Positions 4,999 to 10,635 of a stretch of DNA of 10,635 nt are shown in pieces (position 1 is the first letter of the stretch; every line of letters starts with the position of its first letter). The DNA is from CAVZKK01 sp964573475 (GTDB taxonomy: Archaea > Thermoproteota > Bathyarchaeia > Bathyarchaeales > Bathycorpusculaceae), in the NCBI GenBank assembly GCA_964573475.1, contig CAZNJT010000053.1:1-10635 (forward strand), given 5' to 3'. The notes under the pieces are model-generated. The model made no database searches and was not told where the DNA came from. It saw only the letters and a program-made list of their open reading frames with translations. The translations under genes and the position numbers were made by a program.

Positions 4999-5847
4999 TT
5001 AGCTTGCTGCTTCAAAGGCTTTTAGTAGTTCGTCTATGTCTTTTCCTATGTTTTCGCCTTGATAGCCGCCTTCCAACACAAAAAACGTAGGCTTACCTAA
5101 TCCCGCAATTCTCTTCCCAATCTTCCTATAGCCCTTCTCAGTCAACCCAAGACTAGCCAAATCTCCCACATGCGTATCAAAACCAGCCGAAACAGCAACC
5201 AACTCAAAATTATCCGCATCAACCGAACTCAACGCTTTATCAAGCGTCTTTATGTGCACTTCGTCTCCGCAGTCAGGCGGCAAGGGAAAATTCAAACAAT
5301 TCGTCTCAGAAACTACTCCCGTGCCTGGATAATTTGGGTGCCTATGCAAAGATACATAAGTCACCTTCTTATCGCCAAGAAAAATCTCCTGTGTCCCATT
5401 TCCATGATGCCCATCAATATCCAAAATCAACGTACGCCTATCCAAATACTTCACAGCTATTGCAATGTTGTTAAAATAGCAGAATCCCCGCGTGTACGCT
5501 CCAAGCGCAGCACCGTTTCTCCCAGCATGATGCCCCGGCGGACGCATAATTGAAAACCCTCCAACCTTAGCAGCGAGAATGGCGCCGCCAGCCGAAAACC
5601 TCGCAAACTCGTAAATATTATCATACGCGGGCGTGTCCGGATCCGCAACCAGACTCTTCTTAACATTCCAAACATAATCCGTATCATGCACCCTGAGCAA
5701 GTCATCCTCAGAAGCAGGCTCGGGCTCCAAAAACTCGTAACCCAACCCCTTCAAAGCCTCAGCCGCCTTCCTAACTCTTTCAGGTCCTTCTATGTGCCAT
5801 TGTCCATAGCCTAAGCATTTTTCTGAAAAGATTATTTTTGTCTTCAT
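4999..5847 (-). CDS. Histone deacetylase-family zinc deacetylase (acetylpolyamine amidohydrolase-like)
   Basis: The product is 282 residues, close to a bare HDAC catalytic domain. It shows the N-terminal HIEGPERVR (18-26), the paired histidines of RPPGHHAG (His106, His107), the metal-binding DIDGHHGNGTQ (Asp145 and His147 as zinc ligands), AGFDTHVGD (Asp224, third zinc ligand) and LEGGY (Tyr262, transition-state tyrosine). All catalytic residues are present, so it should be an active zinc amidohydrolase removing acetyl groups from lysine or from polyamines. The HPNYPGTG loop fits the class II / acetylpolyamine amidohydrolase branch, but the substrate is not decidable from sequence. It is cytosolic. 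A GATAAAG box centred 25 bases upstream of the ATG suggests a leaderless message. The gene is divergent from arginyl-tRNA synthetase across 88 bases. Confidence 0.92.
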   Translation of the reverse strand: MKTKIIFSEKCLGYGQWHIEGPERVRKAAEALKGLGYEFLEPEPASEDDLLRVHDTDYVWNVKKSLVADPDTPAYDNIYEFARFSAGGAILAAKVGGFSIMRPPGHHAGRNGAALGAYTRGFCYFNNIAIAVKYLDRRTLILDIDGHHGNGTQEIFLGDKKVTYVSLHRHPNYPGTGVVSETNCLNFPLPPDCGDEVHIKTLDKALSSVDADNFELVAVSAGFDTHVGDLASLGLTEKGYRKIGKRIAGLGKPTFFVLEGGYQGENIGKDIDELLKAFEAAS

Positions 5848-5868
5848 GATTGTTTACGTCCATACCCT

Positions 5869-5875
5869 GATAAAG
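5869..5875 (-). promoter_or_regulatory. TATA-like box for the deacetylase gene
   Basis: On the - strand this reads CTTTATC, centred about 25 bases before the ATG at 5847. That spacing predicts transcription starting at or next to the start codon. No good Shine-Dalgarno is seen, which fits leaderless translation. Confidence 0.45.
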
Positions 5876-5892
5876 CGGTAATTTTCAAATTA

Positions 5893-5900
5893 AAATATAA
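5893..5900 (+). promoter_or_regulatory. TATA-like box for argS
   Basis: AAATATAA sits about 40 bases before ATG 5936. It would place the transcript start near 5921-5924 with a leader of about 12-15 bases. It lies in the short region shared with the divergent deacetylase promoter. Confidence 0.5.
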
Positions 5901-5935
5901 CTTCGCCTCTTAAAGGTTTAGAGAATTTAGAAAAA

Positions 5936-7900
5936 ATGGAGAACGCGTTAATGGTTTCAGAAAACCCATTTGCTCAATTTCGCGTAGAATGCGAAACTGT
6001 TTTAGGAGACGCTTTCAAGAAGGTTTTTCCCGAAATTCAAATTGCAAATCTAGCATTAGAAAAGCCGCCAGTTCCAGAGTTTGGCCAACTGGCTTCTTCA
6101 TTATGTTTTGAACTTGCTAAACAATTGGGCGAGAAGCCTCTTGCTTTGGCTGAGCGTTTAGTTGAAACCTTGGGCAAGTCAAAGTTTTCTTTAATTGAAC
6201 GTGTTGTTCCTGCTGGAGGAGGCTACATAAACTTTCATGTGGATTTTGAGAAGTTTTCAGCCTTAACCATTGAATCAGCTAACCAGCTTGACGCAGAATA
6301 TGGTTTTGTTAAAACTGAAACGCCTTTGAAAATTATTGTGGAGCACACGAGTGCCAACCCGCTGCATCCAATACATATTGGGCACGCCCGAAACCCCATG
6401 TTAGGAGACACCATTGCTAGACTGCTCAGCGCCAGAGGCCACACCGTTTCGCGTCATTACTACATAGATGATGTTGGACGACAATCCTCGGTAGTTGCAT
6501 ACGGTTACTTGAAGCTAGGCAAGACTAAGCTTGAGGGAAAATCTGACCATTACATAGGGCAAGTCTACACTATCACAAGCTGCATCGTGGAGATCAACCG
6601 CTTGAAGAAAGAACTTGAACGCGCTAAGATGGTTAACGCTGAAGACGAGATCATCAAAATCAACAGAGAACTAGACGAGTGGGTTTCAATAGCAGCAGAT
6701 TTAAAGGGCAAACATCCGCAACTCTTCGAAGAACTCCTCGCAAAAATAAGCAAAGATGAAGACTCTGAAAGCGCGATCAGCAAGCTGAACCGAGCTTACG
6801 AAGCTGGAGACGAGAAAGTCAGACGACTCGTTAGAGAAGTCAGTCAATTGTGCTTGGACGGTTTCAGAGAAACGCTGAGCAGGATAGGGGTTTCTTATGA
6901 TTCGTGGGATTGGGAAGGCGATTTCGTGTGGAACGGCAGCGTCGCAAGAGCCCTGCATAGCTTAGAAAAGTCGCCGTATGTTTATGAGGAAGGTGGAGTT
7001 TTAGAGTTTGACGCTGAAAAGGCTGTGAAGGCTCTGGATCTGAAGGCGAAACTTGGTTTGCGTGACGATTATGCTGTTCCGCCGTTGACGCTTGTGCGTG
7101 CAGATGGCACGACCCTTTACACGACAAGGGATGTGGCTTACCATTTGTGGAAGTTCGAACGGGCAGATAAGGTAATCAACGTTATAGGGATGGACCAAAT
7201 GTTGGCTCAGTTGCAGTTGAAGATTGCTTTGTACGCTTTGGGCTACAGTAAGCTTGCGGACAATCTTGTTCACTTCGCATACAATCTTGTTACACTTCCT
7301 GGCTACAAGATGTCCAGCCGAAGGGGTCGCTACATTGCGTTCGACGAAGTGATGGACGAAGCGGTGTGGAGGGCTTTCGAAGAGGTTTCGAAGCGGTCTC
7401 CGCAGCTGTCAAAAGAGGAGAAACAGAAGATTGCAGAGTTTGTGGGCGTCGGCGCAGTACGCTACGCGCTCATAGAGGTTGACACTGGGAAAACCGTCAT
7501 GTTCACATGGGACAGAGTTCTGAACTTCGAAACAAACAGTGCTCCCTACATTCAATACACACATGCGCGAGCCTGCAGCATCTTGCGCAAGGCTGGGAAG
7601 AAACCTGAAAATCCAGCTTACGAACTGTTAAAAGAGGAAATAGAGCACGGAATAGTTTTGGACTTGGCAAGCTTCCCCGATGTTTTCATTGAGGCAACAG
7701 AGTTTCTTAAGCCCAATCTTATTGCTGATTACGCAAATGGCTTAGCGGACAAGTTTAACACGTTTTATAATGCGTTGGCTGTGATAAAGGCTGAACCGCA
7801 AGGACTTAGCGATGCAAGACTTGCTTTGGTTGATGCTGTAAGGATTGTGTTGAGAAACGCGCTTAATCTAATTGGCATAGTTGCGCCTGAAAAAATGTAA
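5936..7900 (+). CDS. argS: Arginyl-tRNA synthetase
   Basis: This 654-residue class I synthetase charges tRNA-Arg with arginine using ATP. An N-terminal additional domain for tRNA contact (about 10-105) is followed by the catalytic fold with EHTSANPLHPIHIGHARN. The HIGH signature is exact (147-150). Next come YYIDDVGRQ (175-183) and a helical, charged insertion (about 210-300, KKELERAK...NRELDEW) characteristic of archaeal forms. The KMSKS-equivalent is KMSSRRGR (458-465). The C-terminal anticodon-binding DALR domain ends the protein (NSAPYIQYTHARACSILRKA...NALNLIGIVAPEKM). Nothing is truncated. ATG 5936 follows an A-rich leader with no clear Shine-Dalgarno; Met6 (5951) is an alternative. The gene ends four bases from the stop of the convergent deoC. 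A tRNA-Arg gene lies 3.4 kb upstream. Confidence 0.97.
   Translation: MENALMVSENPFAQFRVECETVLGDAFKKVFPEIQIANLALEKPPVPEFGQLASSLCFELAKQLGEKPLALAERLVETLGKSKFSLIERVVPAGGGYINFHVDFEKFSALTIESANQLDAEYGFVKTETPLKIIVEHTSANPLHPIHIGHARNPMLGDTIARLLSARGHTVSRHYYIDDVGRQSSVVAYGYLKLGKTKLEGKSDHYIGQVYTITSCIVEINRLKKELERAKMVNAEDEIIKINRELDEWVSIAADLKGKHPQLFEELLAKISKDEDSESAISKLNRAYEAGDEKVRRLVREVSQLCLDGFRETLSRIGVSYDSWDWEGDFVWNGSVARALHSLEKSPYVYEEGGVLEFDAEKAVKALDLKAKLGLRDDYAVPPLTLVRADGTTLYTTRDVAYHLWKFERADKVINVIGMDQMLAQLQLKIALYALGYSKLADNLVHFAYNLVTLPGYKMSSRRGRYIAFDEVMDEAVWRAFEEVSKRSPQLSKEEKQKIAEFVGVGAVRYALIEVDTGKTVMFTWDRVLNFETNSAPYIQYTHARACSILRKAGKKPENPAYELLKEEIEHGIVLDLASFPDVFIEATEFLKPNLIADYANGLADKFNTFYNALAVIKAEPQGLSDARLALVDAVRIVLRNALNLIGIVAPEKM
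7890..7895 (-). terminator. T6 run after deoC, inside the end of argS
   Basis: On the - strand six T follow the deoC stop codon by about 9 bases. Because argS and deoC converge with a four-base gap, each transcript must end inside or beyond the other gene. This U-tract is the likely stop for the deoC message. Confidence 0.4.
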
Positions 7901-7904
7901 AAGT

Positions 7905-8579
7905 TTAGGGTGCGCCTTTAATTATTGCAGCTGCTGTTCTTGTTCCTATTCTGTTTGCGCCAGCTTCAATCATGGCTACTGCATCAGCGTATGTCCTTAT
8001 GCCGCCTGCCGCTTTAACACCCATGTTTTTGCCTACAGTTTGCCTCATCAACCTAACGTCTTCAACGGTTGCTCCTTTACCGAACAAGCCAGTTGAAGTT
8101 TTCACGAAGTCCGCTCCAGCATCTTTGGCAAGCTTACACGCAATTATCTTCTCTTCCATTGTTAAGTAATCAGTTTCAATGATGACTTTAACTATTACAT
8201 CTTTAGACAAGCGTTTAACATCTACAACAGCTACTATATCCCGCTTTACAAACTCATAATCGCCAGATTTCAACGCACTCAAATTAATGACCATGTCCAA
8301 TTCTTCCGCGCCATCCTCCACAGCTTTGACCGCTTCCAAAGCCTTTATTTCTAACAGAGAAACGCCAAACGGAAAACCCACCGTTGAGCAAACCTTAACA
8401 TCCGAACCCTCCAACAGTTTTGCTGCGAATTTCACGTAAATAGGGTTAACAACAGCACATCGAAAACCATACTGAATTGCTTCTTGGCATAATTTTCCAA
8501 TTTCACTTTTTGTGGTCACCGCCTTAACAAGTGTGGAATCTAGCAGTTTAGCCAACTCTTCCCTTGAAATCTTCAACAT
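7905..8579 (-). CDS. deoC: Deoxyribose-phosphate aldolase
   Basis: The product is 224 residues, the usual length. It is a class I aldolase TIM barrel that reversibly splits 2-deoxy-D-ribose 5-phosphate into glyceraldehyde 3-phosphate and acetaldehyde in deoxynucleoside breakdown. Visible landmarks are STVGFPFG (65-72), ELDMVINLSALKSG (93-106, Asp95 proton relay), the Schiff-base lysine in DFVKTSTG (Lys160), VKAAGGIRTYADA (188-200, Lys189) and the phosphate-binding end AGANRIGTR. All active-site residues are present. The first motif reads LDSTLVK where bacterial homologues have DHTLLK. The start at 8579 is supported by AGAGGCG placed a few bases before the ATG. The gene is 60 bases downstream of the GNAT gene and on the same strand. 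Confidence 0.95.
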   Translation of the reverse strand: MLKISREELAKLLDSTLVKAVTTKSEIGKLCQEAIQYGFRCAVVNPIYVKFAAKLLEGSDVKVCSTVGFPFGVSLLEIKALEAVKAVEDGAEELDMVINLSALKSGDYEFVKRDIVAVVDVKRLSKDVIVKVIIETDYLTMEEKIIACKLAKDAGADFVKTSTGLFGKGATVEDVRLMRQTVGKNMGVKAAGGIRTYADAVAMIEAGANRIGTRTAAAIIKGAP

Positions 8580-8639
8580 TTTCGCCTCTTAGCCTTACTT
8601 ATCACATAGCATCCTTCCCATTTCAATCAATTCTATAGT

Positions 8640-9116
8640 TCAAGGGTTTAATGTTAAAATGTAAACTATTTCGTTCTCGCCTTTTCCATATAAATCTTTG
8701 AAAACTGCAGATTTCTGGAATCCTATTTTCTCGTAAAGCTTTCTAGCTGGCTCATTATCTTCTGCGGTAGTTACTAAAACTTTTCTTAAAACAAAACCAT
8801 CTCTTTTAAAGAAGTTTTTTGCATCTTCTATTGAAGTTCTCAACAGTTTTTCTCCCAAACTCCTTCGCCTAAACTTTTCATCTATCCATAGTTCGTCAAT
8901 CACGACTATTCCATGATGTCTCTCGCTTTCAACTCGCCAAAAGAGCCAGCCTGCAGAAACATCATCTGACTTCACAACTTTAATGTGATGATAATCAAAA
9001 AACGATTTCACATACCAACTAGCCTCTTCTCTCGTGTGATAAAGATGAGGCGAGCTATAGACCTCTATTAGCCTTTCCACATCATTTTCTATGGCGTCAG
9101 TTACTTGAATGTTCAT
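8640..9116 (-). CDS. GNAT-family N-acetyltransferase
   Basis: The product is 158 residues from ATG 9116; an upstream TTG at 9122 would add two residues. It has the GNAT fold: VIDELWIDEKFRRRSLGEKLLRTSIEDA is strand beta4 and helix alpha3 with the acetyl-CoA pyrophosphate loop (RRRSLGEKL, a variant of R/QxxGxG/A with Leu-Gly-Glu), and TTAEDNEPARKLYEKIGFQ is the beta5-alpha4 acceptor-side motif. The enzyme should transfer an acetyl group from acetyl-CoA. The acceptor (protein N-terminus, lysine, polyamine or small molecule) cannot be told. A TTTAAAT-type box about 27 bases before ATG 9116 suggests a leaderless message and supports that start. A 10-bp inverted repeat lies at the promoter. Confidence 0.85.
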   Translation of the reverse strand: MNIQVTDAIENDVERLIEVYSSPHLYHTREEASWYVKSFFDYHHIKVVKSDDVSAGWLFWRVESERHHGIVVIDELWIDEKFRRRSLGEKLLRTSIEDAKNFFKRDGFVLRKVLVTTAEDNEPARKLYEKIGFQKSAVFKDLYGKGENEIVYILTLNP

Positions 9117-9131
9117 AAACAACTATTAGTC

Positions 9132-9190
9132 TTCGAGGAAATTTAAGCTTCTCAGCTATCCTAGCAACTTTTCTTTGCAGTTTCCTCGAA
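9132..9190. repeat. Perfect 10-bp inverted repeat at the GNAT promoter
   Basis: TTCGAGGAAA (9132-9141) and TTTCCTCGAA (9181-9190) are exact reverse complements 39 bases apart. One arm abuts the TATA-like box of the GNAT gene. They could be paired operator half-sites allowing DNA looping, or a 3' stem for the upstream deoxyhypusine synthase message. The second seems less likely because the T6 run comes before the stem on that strand. Confidence 0.5.
9139..9147 (-). promoter_or_regulatory. TATA-like box for the GNAT gene
   Basis: On the - strand this reads CTTAAATTT, centred 27 bases from the A of ATG 9116. That is the archaeal TATA-to-start distance, implying a leaderless message. Confidence 0.45.
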
Positions 9191-9209
9191 TTTTTATGTT
9201 CTTAACAGT

Positions 9210-9215
9210 AAAAAA
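9210..9215 (-). terminator. T6 run after deoxyhypusine synthase
   Basis: On the - strand CACTTTTTTACTG occurs about 31 bases after the stop codon at 9247. It is a likely U-tract terminator separating this gene from the GNAT gene. Confidence 0.45.
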
Positions 9216-9246
9216 GTGATCTTTCCTGGCTTTTCAGAGAAGTTTC

Positions 9247-10185
9247 TTAGGAACGTCCTAACCTGGTTATGAGTGAACTAACCATTATTGGCAGGATTAG
9301 TGAAGCATCACCCTCAATCATAATCCGCTCAGCCTTTTCATTTATCTTGCCCCATGAAACCGCTTCTCGGGGTCTTGCGCCAGATAAGCTGCCATCCCAC
9401 TCTACGGCGGTGCTAATGTATACAGCGTAGTTTAATCCTTCCCTAAACTGGTTCCACCAAAGCGTGTGATGCTTTGATATGCCGCCGCCCATTGTTAAGG
9501 CGCCTGTCTTTTTCGCAGTGAACACACAATCGTTGAGTTCTCCGGAATCCTTTAGCAAATTAACTTTGAAGTCATGATCTTGTGAAAAAAACCATAACTG
9601 GTATCCTACGGCACCGTCTGTGATGCCAGGTACGTAAACAGGTATGTTGTTTTTGGCTGCCCAGTAGAGGATAGAGCTTTCGCTGCAGATTCTCTTTCCT
9701 ATTTCTCGGCACAGTTGGCTAGATGAAACTTCCTTTACGCCTTCTTTCCACAAACTTTGAAGTAGCACTTGCATTTTCTGTTCGATTATTATCCCATAGC
9801 TCTCGTTCGGAACCAGAACATTTCCCAAGCGGTTTATGCCCTTTTTACGAAGTTTAGCATCATCCATTTGGAATGAACCTTTGTAATAGTCTTTCCAGCT
9901 TCTGGCAATATCGTGGTCAAGGGTTCCGCAAGCTGTAATTATAACGTCAACAAGTTTCCGTTTTGCAAGTTCCTTTAAGGCACTTCTGGTTCCTGTAGCC
10001 ACAAGGTTTCCAGTAAAAGAAAGAAACTTTACACAGTCCCTATCCTTAATCATATTCTCCAAGATTCTTACACCCAAAGCCAGCTTTCCCGCCGTGAAAC
10101 CCCAAGCTTTTTCCATCTGCAAAACAAGGTCGTCAACGGACATGCCCTCAAAAAGCATGTAATCTTCAACAACATCTTTCAGCAT
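9247..10185 (-). CDS. dys: Deoxyhypusine synthase
   Basis: The product is 312 residues from ATG 10185. The enzyme is NAD-dependent and transfers an aminobutyl group from a polyamine to a lysine of translation factor aIF5A, the first step of hypusine formation. Landmarks are FLSFTGNLVATGTRSAL (54-70), VDVIITACGTLDHDIAR (79-95), GITDGAVGYQLWFF (187-200), TMGGGISKHH (231-240, active-site His), AVEWDGSLSGARPREA (260-275, NAD contacts) and the catalytic lysine in VSWGKI (Lys280). All key residues are present, so this is a true synthase and not a decayed homologue. In several archaea the donor is agmatine rather than spermidine. The frame is open to TTG 10212 and ATG 10200, but GGAGGAG six bases before ATG 10185 decides the start. 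It is co-directional with the ATP-grasp gene but has its own promoter. Confidence 0.95.
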   Translation of the reverse strand: MLKDVVEDYMLFEGMSVDDLVLQMEKAWGFTAGKLALGVRILENMIKDRDCVKFLSFTGNLVATGTRSALKELAKRKLVDVIITACGTLDHDIARSWKDYYKGSFQMDDAKLRKKGINRLGNVLVPNESYGIIIEQKMQVLLQSLWKEGVKEVSSSQLCREIGKRICSESSILYWAAKNNIPVYVPGITDGAVGYQLWFFSQDHDFKVNLLKDSGELNDCVFTAKKTGALTMGGGISKHHTLWWNQFREGLNYAVYISTAVEWDGSLSGARPREAVSWGKINEKAERIMIEGDASLILPIMVSSLITRLGRS

Positions 10186-10191
10186 TAAACA

Positions 10192-10198
10192 CTCCTCC
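10192..10198 (-). promoter_or_regulatory. Shine-Dalgarno that sets the deoxyhypusine synthase start
   Basis: GGAGGAG on the - strand lies six bases before ATG 10185. The alternative ATG at 10200 overlaps this site and would be almost at the predicted transcript start, so 10185 is preferred. Confidence 0.6.
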
Positions 10199-10226
10199 AT
10201 CAGTAATGACAAATTGTTAATGTTAA

Positions 10227-10234
10227 GATAAATA
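10227..10234 (-). promoter_or_regulatory. TATA-like box for deoxyhypusine synthase
   Basis: On the - strand TATTTATC predicts a transcript start near 10204, just before the Shine-Dalgarno. This argues for transcription independent of the upstream ATP-grasp gene. Confidence 0.5.
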
Positions 10235-10321
10235 GATGTCGAACCTAAACTGCCTCGAAACTCTTAGAATGTTAAGAATTTTTAGCTTTTGCTCCAAGGC
10301 TTAAGAACTTTGATCTATCGG

Positions 10322-10635
10322 TTAGTCGGTTAGGTATGCTATGATTTTGCTGTATATGTCTCTGTTTCTAAAGTCTTCGTAGCCTGCGTAAATACTTGGG
10401 TTATCATTCACTTCCACCACAATATAATCGCCGTTAATTTCTTTGATGTCTACTCCGTAAAGTCCATGTCCAACTAGTTCGCATGCTTTCAACGCTGTTT
10501 CTTTCAGTTTTGCTGGTGCGTTTTCTCTCTTAAGTGAGATTGTTCTACCCCAAACGAAGCTAGGCTTGCCTCTCCGTTTTGCGCCGTGTTTCCATCTGCC
10601 TTTAGGCACCATGTACTTGCAAACATACAAGACCT
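10322..10635 (-). CDS. RimK-like ATP-grasp ligase, C-terminal part only
   Basis: Only the last 104 or so residues are inside the window; the frame stays open through the window edge at 10635, so no start is visible. The first in-window TTG and ATG codons are internal. The visible part is the end of an ATP-grasp domain: CKYMVPKGRWKHGAKRRG, the amphipathic helix LKETALKACELVGHGLYGVDI, and the metal-binding strand YIVVEVNDNPSIYAGYED, whose E-x-N-x-NP holds the Mg-ATP ligands. This form of the motif fits the RimK / glutathione-synthase-like subgroup, which joins an amino acid to a carboxylate on a protein or small molecule. The substrate is unknown. It ends 136 bases before deoxyhypusine synthase, too far for tight coupling. 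Confidence 0.85.
   Translation of the reverse strand, partial: VLYVCKYMVPKGRWKHGAKRRGKPSFVWGRTISLKRENAPAKLKETALKACELVGHGLYGVDIKEINGDYIVVEVNDNPSIYAGYEDFRNRDIYSKIIAYLTD

Noticed and set aside
5170..5705. Open frames opposite the HDAC-family gene
   Set aside because: They are antisense or out-of-frame shadows of a gene with all catalytic motifs intact.
6235..7273. Several - strand open frames inside argS
   Set aside because: Shadows of the complete argS reading frame; no motifs and no promoters.
1..10635. CRISPR array or intact insertion sequence
   Set aside because: No regularly spaced direct repeats and no transposase-like frame on either strand; the only mobile-element gene seen is the integrase stub.

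Overview
The window looks like a chromosomal segment of an archaeon. The signs are an intron-containing tRNA-Arg with a bulge-helix-bulge splice structure, an archaeal-type deoxyhypusine synthase, an archaeal-type arginyl-tRNA synthetase, AT-rich TATA-like boxes about 25-27 bases upstream of several start codons (some apparently leaderless), and poly-T stretches as likely terminators. The style of the genes, including the C-terminal tail of a relic integrase, suggests a TACK-group lineage such as Bathyarchaeia. That is an inference from memory of family sequences, not a database result.

Layout. Bases 1-1660 (+ strand) hold a DUF362 protein gene and a frameshifted GIY-YIG nuclease gene, each preceded by the same 19-base promoter-like repeat. 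Bases 1660-2400 are a decayed accessory stretch: poly-T runs, a T/G-skewed low-complexity region with a possible small Lys/His-rich gene on the - strand, two overlapping hairpins, and the C-terminal stub of a tyrosine recombinase. This stub ends 23 bases before a tRNA-Arg(GCG) gene (2392-2499), with a partial copy of the tRNA 5' end between them. Bases 2682-4637 (-) encode a complete CocE/NonD-type alpha/beta hydrolase. Bases 4638-4998 hold no gene but contain two tRNA 3'-end-like fragments facing outward. This half of the window reads as a region shaped by past integration events.

Bases 4999-10635 are compact core-type DNA. An HDAC-family deacetylase (-) is divergent from arginyl-tRNA synthetase (+), which meets deoxyribose-phosphate aldolase (-) tail to tail with four bases between. 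Upstream of deoC on the same strand lie a GNAT acetyltransferase, deoxyhypusine synthase, and the C-terminal end of a RimK-like ATP-grasp ligase that runs off the window. Each of the GNAT and deoxyhypusine synthase genes appears to have its own promoter, so this co-directional row is probably not one operon.

Functionally the right half is translation-centred: Arg-tRNA charging, and the first hypusination step on aIF5A. A deacetylase that could act on acetylpolyamines, and an acetyltransferase of unknown substrate, lie nearby. I see no CRISPR array, no intact insertion sequence and no clear new multi-gene defence system. The most informative anomalies are the integrase relic beside the tRNA, the tRNA intron, the shared repeat upstream of two genes, and the tRNA-like fragments.
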